Source: Lentisphaeria bacterium (GTDB taxonomy: Bacteria > Verrucomicrobiota > Lentisphaeria > Victivallales > UBA1829). Taken from it: DNA of 18,383 nucleotides. Position numbers and translations under genes: made by a program. Shown piece by piece: positions 12,864 through 18,383 of the stretch; position 1 is the first letter of the stretch, and each line of letters opens with the position of its first letter. The stretch spans positions 1-18,383 of the forward strand of contig JAFTIQ010000048.1 in the NCBI GenBank assembly GCA_017456805.1, written 5' to 3'. Below the pieces are notes generated by a model. The model searched no databases and was not told where the DNA came from. It worked only from the letters and a program-made list of their open reading frames with translations.

Positions 12864-14795
12864 TTACTCCATAACGATAGCTTTTTTCGGGCATCCGTCG
12901 ATACAAGCACCGCACTTGATGCACTTGTTCTGATCGATAACATGCAGCTGCTTGAGTTCCCCGGTAATCGCGTTGACAGGGCAGTTGCGCTTACACTTGG
13001 TACAGCCGATACAGCTTTCGTTGATCTTGAGACGGAAGAGTTTGCGGCAGGTGCCGGAGGGGCAGCGTTTATCGCGGACGTGTGCAATATACTCATCCTT
13101 GAAGTAGCGGAGTGTACTCAGGATGGGGTTGGGAGCAGTCTGTCCGAGACCGCAAAGTGCAGTATCTGTAATGGTTTTTGCGAGATTTTCGAGATCGACA
13201 AGCATTTCTTCTGTTCCGTTTCCTTCGCAGATCTTGTCGAGCATTTCCAGCATACGGCGGGTACCGACGCGGCAGGGGGTGCATTTTCCACAGGATTCAT
13301 CCTTGGTAAAGTCAAGATAGAATCTTGCCATTGCAGGCATACAATCCTTATCGGAAAGAACGATCATACCGCCGGATCCCATCATGGAACCGATCTTGGA
13401 AAGGTTCATGTAGTCGATCGGTGTATCGAGGTTTTCTGCTGTGATACAGCCGCCGGAAGGTCCACCGGTCTGAACAGCTTTGAATTCACGTCCGCCGGAG
13501 ATACCGCCGCCGACTTCATAAATGATTTCACGGAGTGTGGTTCCCATGGGAACTTCGACCAGACCGACGTTGTTGATCTGACCGGCAAGAGCAAACACTT
13601 TTGTACCTGAGTTACCGGAAATGGTTTTGACCCAGTTGCCGTTTTCATCGAATTCAGCTTTCCAGTTACCGATCTTGCTGTACCATGCTGCACCCTTGCG
13701 GATGATTTCAGGAATGGTTGCATAGGTTTCAACGTTGTTCACGTTGCTGGAGCAGCCCCAGTATCCGCCGCCGACGTTTGCCGGGAACGGGGGTTTGGTG
13801 GTGGGTTCGCCGCGCTGACCTTCCATGGAGTGGATCAAAGCAGTTTCTTCACCGCAAACGAATGCACCTGCACCGAGTTTGATTTCAATATCGAAGCTGA
13901 AATCGGTTCCCATGATGTTCTTGCCAAGGAGTCCGAGTTCGCGGGCTTCGTTGATCGCGATCTGCAAACGGTTGACTGCCAGCGGATATTCTGCACGGAT
14001 GTAAACCAAACCGTTCTGAGCACCGATTGCATAAGCACCGATTGCCATTGCTTCGATAATACTGTTGGGGTCACCTTCCATGATGGAGCGGTCCATAAAT
14101 GCTCCGGGGTCACCTTCGTCAGCATTACAAATCACATATTTTTCATCTGCCTGAACGCCGGCTGCGATTTTCCATTTCAAACCTGTGGGGAATCCTGCAC
14201 CGCCGCGTCCGCAAAGACCGGAGTTGAGGACTTCCTGAACGACTTCTGCAGGTTTCATTTCAAACAGACACTTTGCAAGAGCCTGATAACCTTCGTTTGC
14301 GATATATTCTGAGATATCTTCAGGATCAAGCAAACCGCAGTTACGCAGAGAAATGCGCTGCTGTTTTGCATAGAAGCTCATCTTTGCATAGTCAGCAATG
14401 CGGGATTTGAGCTGGGGTTCAACAAAGAGAAGACGTTCCACAAGCTGCTTGTTGACAATGTGTTTTTCAACAATTTCTTCTGCATCTTCGGGAGTGACCT
14501 GAACATAGAACACGTTGTCAGGCATAATCTTAACGATGGGACCCTGGGCACAGAAACCGAAGCAGCCGGTCTGAATGACGCGGACATCATTTTCGAGACC
14601 GTTCTTCTTGATTGCAGCTCTCAGATTATCCATGAGTGCCTGGGCGTTGGAAGCGTGACAGCCTGTACCGCCGCAGCAAAGGATATCTTTCTTTGCGGAA
14701 TTGATATTGTGTTCGCTGGTGCAGCGGAGGCAAAGCTGAACTTTGCTTTCATTGTAAGCAGCGAGCAAAGCTTCTTTAGATGTGATCTTAGCCAT
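12864..14795 (-). CDS. hydB: NADH-linked [FeFe] hydrogenase, flavin/NAD(H)-binding subunit (NuoF-like)
   Basis: 643 residues; the diaphorase subunit that passes electrons between NAD(H) and the iron-sulfur chain via FMN. An N-terminal thioredoxin-like [2Fe-2S] domain has ligands near Cys41, 46, 78 and 82. The NuoF core shows GRGGAGFPTGLKW (197-209, FMN/NADH loop), CNADEGDPGAFMDR and GAGAYVCGEETAL-like sequence at 308-320. An SLBB-type segment follows, then SCGKCTPCR (501-509) and Cys548 for a [4Fe-4S]. The C terminus adds two ferredoxin clusters (Cys595-605 and Cys625-635), as in bifurcating hydrogenases. Start: ATG at 14795 has GGGG 8 nt upstream. The ATG two codons earlier (14801), overlapping the hydC stop as TAATG, is the alternative. 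Tight coupling to hydC and hydA shows one operon. Confidence 0.95.
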   Translation of the reverse strand: MAKITSKEALLAAYNESKVQLCLRCTSEHNINSAKKDILCCGGTGCHASNAQALMDNLRAAIKKNGLENDVRVIQTGCFGFCAQGPIVKIMPDNVFYVQVTPEDAEEIVEKHIVNKQLVERLLFVEPQLKSRIADYAKMSFYAKQQRISLRNCGLLDPEDISEYIANEGYQALAKCLFEMKPAEVVQEVLNSGLCGRGGAGFPTGLKWKIAAGVQADEKYVICNADEGDPGAFMDRSIMEGDPNSIIEAMAIGAYAIGAQNGLVYIRAEYPLAVNRLQIAINEARELGLLGKNIMGTDFSFDIEIKLGAGAFVCGEETALIHSMEGQRGEPTTKPPFPANVGGGYWGCSSNVNNVETYATIPEIIRKGAAWYSKIGNWKAEFDENGNWVKTISGNSGTKVFALAGQINNVGLVEVPMGTTLREIIYEVGGGISGGREFKAVQTGGPSGGCITAENLDTPIDYMNLSKIGSMMGSGGMIVLSDKDCMPAMARFYLDFTKDESCGKCTPCRVGTRRMLEMLDKICEGNGTEEMLVDLENLAKTITDTALCGLGQTAPNPILSTLRYFKDEYIAHVRDKRCPSGTCRKLFRLKINESCIGCTKCKRNCPVNAITGELKQLHVIDQNKCIKCGACIDGCPKKAIVME

Positions 14796-14800
14796 ATTCA

Positions 14801-15319
14801 TTACCCCTGTGCTTTATATTCTTTGATGATTTCCACTGCTTTAGCAGGGGTGACTTTACCGTAAACCTTGCCGTTGACCATCATAACAGGAGCCAAACCG
14901 CAAGCTCCAACGCAGCGAAGCGCGGAAATAGAGAAAAGACCATCTTCTGTCGGATGTGTATCTGCTTTCACGCCAAGAACGCGTTCCAGCTCGGAAAGAA
15001 CTTTTTCAGATCCCTTCACATAGCAAGCCGTCCCCATACAAACATCAACGCAGTATTTTCCTTTCGGTTCCGTGGTGAAATAGTTGTAGAAACTGACAAC
15101 ACCGGAAACCTGAGCTTCTGTCAGATTCAGCTTCTTGGCAACATACTGCTGGACTTCGCGGGGGAGATAACCAAAGATCTCCTGCGCTTTGTGCAATACC
15201 TGGATCAGTCTCCCGCGGCGGCGCTCATCATTGAGATCCACATTGAGAGTGTCGACGAACGCATCAAGCTCTGCGAACTTTTCTGCAGCTCCTTCCGACA
15301 TTTTTTTGCAGCAACACAT
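14801..15319 (-). CDS. hydC: NADH-linked [FeFe] hydrogenase, NuoE-like [2Fe-2S] subunit
   Basis: 172 residues; the thioredoxin-like [2Fe-2S] subunit that partners the NuoF-like subunit. A helical N-terminal region (LIQVLHKAQEIFGYLP, VSGVVSFYNYF) is typical of NuoE. Cluster ligands are Cys94, 99, 136 and 140 (VCMGTACYVKG and RCVGACGLAPV). The start ATG at 15319 follows GGGAG. Codons 2-4 are all Cys (MCCCKK), an unusual N terminus. First gene of the operon, with the promoter at 15393-15421. The hydEFG maturation genes are not in the window. Confidence 0.94.
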   Translation of the reverse strand: MCCCKKMSEGAAEKFAELDAFVDTLNVDLNDERRRGRLIQVLHKAQEIFGYLPREVQQYVAKKLNLTEAQVSGVVSFYNYFTTEPKGKYCVDVCMGTACYVKGSEKVLSELERVLGVKADTHPTEDGLFSISALRCVGACGLAPVMMVNGKVYGKVTPAKAVEIIKEYKAQG

Positions 15320-15392
15320 AATTGACTCCCTGTTAAATGTTTGCAATCTATTTGCTGATGTTATTTTTCACTTGTGTGCATGATACATCGGG

Positions 15393-15421
15393 AATATACT
15401 ACATGTTCTAAAAAAAATCAA
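15393..15421 (-). promoter_or_regulatory. Promoter of hydCBA
   Basis: Minus-strand -35 TTGATT (15421-15416), 17-bp spacer, -10 TATATT (15398-15393). The leader is about 68 nt. No obvious Rex-type operator (TTGTGAAnnnnnnTTCACAA) was seen. Confidence 0.5.
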
Positions 15422-15465
15422 ATGACTTTCCTGTTTTTTTTCAAGAATAATTGGTAAAAAAATAC

Positions 15466-15497
15466 AAAAAAACGATTTGCTGTAAAAAACAAATCGT
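15466..15497 (-). terminator. Rho-independent terminator insulating hydCBA from the upstream operon
   Basis: Stem ACGATTTG / CAAATCGT with a 10-nt loop (arms 15490-15497 and 15472-15479), followed on the minus strand by TTTTTT (15471-15466). It lies about 245 bp past the stop of the dehydratase-like gene and directly upstream of the hydC promoter. Confidence 0.7.
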
Positions 15498-15743
15498 CTC
15501 TCTCACGTTCAAAACAAATGTTTTATGTGGATAAAAAAATATTATCATTAAATTCAACCGGCAGCCGCAAATAACAGAAGATCTGAAATATTCTGTTTTG
15601 CATGGCGCACGGAGAGAAGAAAATGTTTTCTTTGAAGATAACGGCAGTTTTTTGCCGGAATCCATTCCGTAAACGCCATACAAAACGCCCGCTTAAATGA
15701 GCTTTTTTGCAGCAGCACGATTTTTCATCAAAGGATGGCGAAT

Positions 15744-17084
15744 TCAGGACAGAACTTCTTTTTCGGGAAGTTCCAGATCCATTTCATCCACCCTCATTCC
15801 GAAACCGCTGCCGGAAAGCGCAGAAAGATCCACCACTCCGTTGCGTCTGACATAAAGCCCGGAAAGAACTTTTGCTTCCGCAGCAGAGGCATCCGGATAG
15901 AACTGCATGGCATTACATTCAACGCCCATGATCGTTCCGATGTGTGCCGCAAGCTGAACATGCGGGATCATCGCCAGACGGGGATTGGTCAAATCCTGAA
16001 CCATCAGAGTCATTCCGTGCTGTTTTGCCCAGCAGGCGCTCAACAGTGCTCCGGTTTGAGTTTTACAGGTTTTCAGAGCAACACCGGTCCACCCCAGTTC
16101 TCTGCCCATTTTCACAAACCGCCAGTCATGCGCACTTTCATCCATGAACAACGGTTTCCGTGCTGAGCAGGAGTGAACATCAATCCGGTTCTTTTCCAAA
16201 TCATAGGGGAACGGCTGTTCCACATAAAGGATCAGATTGAAAATCTTCGGATGTTCGCTGAGAAGCCGGTCCAGAATTCTGTTGACGTAACCCGGATCCA
16301 CGACCATGCAGTTGAAATCAGTGGAAAGGTGATCTACCCCGAGTTCCAGCGCGATCCGTCCGACGTGGATCATCCGGGAATAGTCCCATTCTTCATCATT
16401 GCCCCGCAATTTGATCTTCAAACACTTCAAACCGTCCGTCTTGATCCAGTCATCCAGCATGACCGGATGCCCGTCATCGGGTTCTGTTCCGGTACGTTCT
16501 TCCGGATAGAGCAAATCTTTCCCGCCGACCAGATGCCAGACAGGCAATTTCTTTCCCGGTTTCACAAAATAATCTTCGGGATAAAGCCCCTTGAACTGTT
16601 CATCGTCGAAATAGCTTGCCAGATCCCGGTTCATGTATTTTGCGTTGTAGGTTTCATAAACCGGCACCCCGTGAAGATTTCCGTATGCATCATGAAGCGC
16701 AAGATCGAAAGGCGCATTACAAGTCAATTCTGCCAGCTGGGGAATTTCTCCCGGAATCTGAGTTTCCAGGAATTCATATCCGATTTCCATGGGGTGTCCG
16801 CTGACAGAAAACCGGTTCCAGCGCGCTGCCAGTTTCCGGCACATCACCCGCATATTTTCCAAACGGTTCGCAAAGGTATCAGCAGAGGGCCATGCCCATG
16901 CCGGGCTCAAGGGAGATTCCCCCCATCCGGAAGCCCGTTTTCCATTGGAATCTTCCACTGTAATACGGACTTTGACCGTATCAAAACCGGAAGTGATTTC
17001 GTTCCCGAACTTCAAGGGAACTCTCATGGTGATCGGAACAAACCAAAGCTCACAATCAACAACTTTCACATCGAATACAGACAT
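15744..17084 (-). CDS. Enolase-superfamily protein (mandelate racemase/sugar-acid dehydratase-like)
   Basis: 446 residues. An N-terminal capping domain is followed by the superfamily's barrel. The usual catalytic layout can be followed: a Lys-x-Lys pair (Lys223, Lys225 in KIKLRG) at the end of the second barrel strand; Mg ligands Asp256 (STDFN), Glu289 (VEQPF) and Asp315 or Glu316 (MDES); and Lys338 (ALKTCKTQTG) on the opposite face. This Lys/Lys arrangement is like muconate-lactonising or dipeptide-epimerase members rather than the His-Asp mandelate racemase dyad, so dehydratase, racemase and cycloisomerase functions are all possible. Longer than usual (360-410), with an insertion around 160-215. 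ATG at 17084 with GGGAG about 8 nt upstream, one base after the stop of the oxidoreductase; clearly an operon. Substrate unknown. Confidence 0.85.
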   Translation of the reverse strand: MSVFDVKVVDCELWFVPITMRVPLKFGNEITSGFDTVKVRITVEDSNGKRASGWGESPLSPAWAWPSADTFANRLENMRVMCRKLAARWNRFSVSGHPMEIGYEFLETQIPGEIPQLAELTCNAPFDLALHDAYGNLHGVPVYETYNAKYMNRDLASYFDDEQFKGLYPEDYFVKPGKKLPVWHLVGGKDLLYPEERTGTEPDDGHPVMLDDWIKTDGLKCLKIKLRGNDEEWDYSRMIHVGRIALELGVDHLSTDFNCMVVDPGYVNRILDRLLSEHPKIFNLILYVEQPFPYDLEKNRIDVHSCSARKPLFMDESAHDWRFVKMGRELGWTGVALKTCKTQTGALLSACWAKQHGMTLMVQDLTNPRLAMIPHVQLAAHIGTIMGVECNAMQFYPDASAAEAKVLSGLYVRRNGVVDLSALSGSGFGMRVDEMDLELPEKEVLS

Positions 17085-17085
17085 A

Positions 17086-18102
17086 TCAATTCTCCCGTAA
17101 ATCTGCCAATGTTTCCGGGAATGCCGCTACTTTTCCGGAGGCAGCACTCTCCCGTGCAAAAATCGGAGGAAGAACGGACCAGAGTCCATCCTCCAGAGAA
17201 ACCATCGGCGCAAGCCCTGCCCGATAACGTTCGATAAATTCTTCCAGTGCATCCGGAATCGCTTCCTGAACAGGAATCTCTACGCCCGGTTTCCGGGAAG
17301 TGAGGTTTTCATAAAACAGAATTCTGGAAGGATCATTCCATTCCCATTCCAGCGTTCCGTCTGTACCTTCCAGATAACCGGAAACTGAAAATTTCGGATT
17401 CCGTTCGCTGGAGTGGAAACTGATTTGACATCCGGATTTCTGTTTGATGATCAAATCCCAGGTATCTTCATTTGGACTGTGATTATCCGTGTGCCGCAGA
17501 CTCATTGCGCTGATCGCTGAAAAATCGCCGCCCAAAGTCCGGAACCATTCAAAACAATGACAATAATGCTGAGTCAATTCCCCGCCGGTCGCCGGATCAT
17601 GCCGCCAGTTGAATTCTTCATCCGCCTTATATCCGGGGATATTATCATTGCAAAGCCAATTGAAGTTGATCCCAAGCAGGGTTCCGATCTTTCCGGATTT
17701 CACCAGATCGGTCAATTGACGGAACACCGGAATATATCTGTAGGAAAGCCCCACATGGATATAATGTTTTCCGCTCAACGGAAGCAAACGGTGAATATCT
17801 TTCGGGAATACAGCAACAGGTTTTTCGATATAGACCGGTTTCCCGGATTTTACAGTTTGCAGCAAAGCATCCGGATGAGCCCCCGGGAAAAGGGAAATCA
17901 GATACATATCCACATCGTCTGCATTCAAAAGTTCATCCAGCGTAACAGCTTTTGCTCCATATTTCTTCGCTAAATCATCTGCCCGTTCCATATTGATATC
18001 ATGACAGCGGGTAACGCAAGCGGTCCCGGATTCCAATGCTTGTTTCATAATTGCCTGTGTACGCGCACCGCAGCCATAAAGTCCGACTCTGAATTTTTCC
18101 AT
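17086..18102 (-). CDS. Gfo/Idh/MocA-family oxidoreductase (second copy)
   Basis: 338 residues. Rossmann motif GLYGCGAR (8-15) and the EKP motif at 93-95 (PVYIEKPVAV) mark the NAD(P) domain. GGELTQHYCHCFEWFRTLGG in the C-terminal half is the usual catalytic helix with a His. It differs widely from the other family member at 6474-7562, so it is not a recent duplicate. The ATG at 18102 is chosen because AAAGGA lies about 8-9 nt upstream and the Rossmann strand starts right after; an open stretch to 18198 adds 32 residues with no family character. Operon with the enolase-superfamily gene suggests joint processing of a sugar or sugar acid. Regulation may involve the half-sites at 18205-18240. Confidence 0.92.
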   Translation of the reverse strand: MEKFRVGLYGCGARTQAIMKQALESGTACVTRCHDINMERADDLAKKYGAKAVTLDELLNADDVDMYLISLFPGAHPDALLQTVKSGKPVYIEKPVAVFPKDIHRLLPLSGKHYIHVGLSYRYIPVFRQLTDLVKSGKIGTLLGINFNWLCNDNIPGYKADEEFNWRHDPATGGELTQHYCHCFEWFRTLGGDFSAISAMSLRHTDNHSPNEDTWDLIIKQKSGCQISFHSSERNPKFSVSGYLEGTDGTLEWEWNDPSRILFYENLTSRKPGVEIPVQEAIPDALEEFIERYRAGLAPMVSLEDGLWSVLPPIFARESAASGKVAAFPETLADLREN

Positions 18103-18204
18103 TTTTCCAATCCTTTTTGCCAGTTGATTGAGGATTTTTTCCGGTCCTTTTTTCCCGAAAAAAACATACGTTCCTGCAACGGAATCATAACTATTCAAAA
18201 TGTA

Positions 18205-18240
18205 CTTTGATTTTATGAAAAATCAAGTTCAAAATCAAAC
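18205..18240. promoter_or_regulatory. Three TTTGATTTT-type half-sites, candidate operator
   Basis: CTTTGATTTT (18205-18214) faces AAAATCAAG (18219-18227), forming an inverted repeat around a 4-bp centre. A third half-site AAAATCAAAC follows at 18231-18240. They lie about 100-140 bp upstream of the second oxidoreductase gene and 50 bp from the divergent plus-strand promoter. AT-rich, so chance similarity is possible. Confidence 0.4.
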
Positions 18241-18291
18241 ATTTACCGGGGTTATTTTCACAAAATCAGGGAATTAAAAAAATATAACTGC

Positions 18292-18320
18292 TTGACATTT
18301 GCCGGATTTCATGGTATATT
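18292..18320 (+). promoter_or_regulatory. Strong promoter reading out of the right end of the window
   Basis: Perfect -35 TTGACA (18292-18297), 17-bp spacer, -10 TATATT (18315-18320). It points rightward, away from the oxidoreductase operon, so a plus-strand gene must lie beyond the edge. Dif-like site C follows 33 bp later. Confidence 0.75.
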
Positions 18321-18353
18321 ATACTCAGATTCAGATTCAAAACGGCTGACATA

Positions 18354-18381
18354 ATGTCGTATAATATGCATTATGTTAAGT
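18354..18381 (+). other. dif-like Xer recombination site C
   Basis: XerC-type arm ATGTCGTATAA (18354-18364), centre TATGCA (18365-18370), XerD-type arm TTATGTTAAGT (18371-18381). Over 31 bp (18353-18383 against 813-843) it matches site A at 28 positions and has the same orientation. The window ends two bases after the site, which is where an assembly would break if this sequence is repeated in the genome. Confidence 0.6.
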
Positions 18382-18383
18382 CA

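Larger units (their letters stand above)
15320..15743. other. 424-bp AT-rich intergenic region upstream of hydCBA
   Basis: It holds the hydC promoter (15393-15421) and a hairpin terminator (15466-15497) reading on the minus strand. The rest (about 15500-15743) shows no convincing gene: one open 80-codon stretch on the minus strand lacks an RBS and recognisable features. Downstream of the dehydratase-like gene there is only a weak CGGCA...TGCCG hairpin. Confidence 0.6.

Noticed and set aside
11122..12933. 603-codon plus-strand open frame
   Set aside because: Exact antisense of hydA; a long shadow produced by hydA's codon use. The minus-strand product carries all H-cluster motifs.
15441..15683. 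80-codon minus-strand open frame upstream of hydC
   Set aside because: No RBS, low-complexity AT-rich composition, and it runs through a hairpin terminator.

Overview
The window looks like one chromosomal fragment of an anaerobic, fermentative, carbohydrate-degrading bacterium. The mix of genes best suggests the Lentisphaerae/Verrucomicrobia side of the PVC group (Victivallales-like). This is inferred from gene content: an AIDA-repeat protein, a ThuA plus Gfo/Idh/MocA sugar operon, an enolase-superfamily plus Gfo/Idh/MocA operon, and an NADH-linked [FeFe] hydrogenase. No rRNA or other marker gene is present. No tRNA, rRNA, CRISPR array or transposase was seen.

Layout, left to right. (1) 1-758, minus: 5' part of a gene for a protein with a metzincin-like zinc motif followed by 19-residue AIDA-type repeats, running off the left edge. 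(2) 814-938: two oppositely oriented 28-bp sites that closely resemble XerC/XerD dif sites, behind a strong minus-strand promoter at 979-1007. (3) 1079-1684, minus: 2-Cys peroxiredoxin. (4) 1797-3176, minus: a lone DUF4055-type phage portal protein gene with its own terminator. (5) 3405-4613, plus: a zinc-ribbon, Pro/Gln-rich, single-TM protein ending in 46-residue tandem repeats. (6) 4680-5552, minus: AraC-type regulator, divergent from (7) a two-gene operon of ThuA-like protein and Gfo/Idh/MocA oxidoreductase (5745-7562). (8) 7756-9963, plus: a divergent glucuronate isomerase and a glucosamine-6-phosphate deaminase. (9) 10209-10997, plus: PIG-L/LmbE deacetylase. (10) 11113-15319, minus: hydCBA, a trimeric NAD(H)- and probably ferredoxin-linked [FeFe] hydrogenase. 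(11) 15744-18102, minus: an enolase-superfamily sugar-acid dehydratase-like gene and a second Gfo/Idh/MocA oxidoreductase, one base apart. (12) 18292-18383: a near-consensus plus-strand promoter followed by a third dif-like site, at which the window ends.

How it fits together: uronic acid isomerisation, amino-sugar phosphate deamination and N-deacetylation suggest use of uronate- and hexosamine-containing glycans such as glycosaminoglycans or mucin-type polymers. The two oxidoreductase operons would handle unusual or oxidised sugars. The hydrogenase would dispose of reductant as H2.

The most unusual signal is the set of dif-like sites. Both ends of the window show the same order: strong promoter, 33-40 bp gap, dif-like site with its XerC-type arm nearest the promoter. 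On the left this leads, after a second inverted site, into the AIDA/zincin gene. A chromosome normally has one dif, so three in 18 kb, tied to promoters and a probable surface gene, suggests a repeated Xer-linked element, perhaps an invertible leader or a Xer-mobilised module. No recombinase gene is in view, and this remains a hypothesis.
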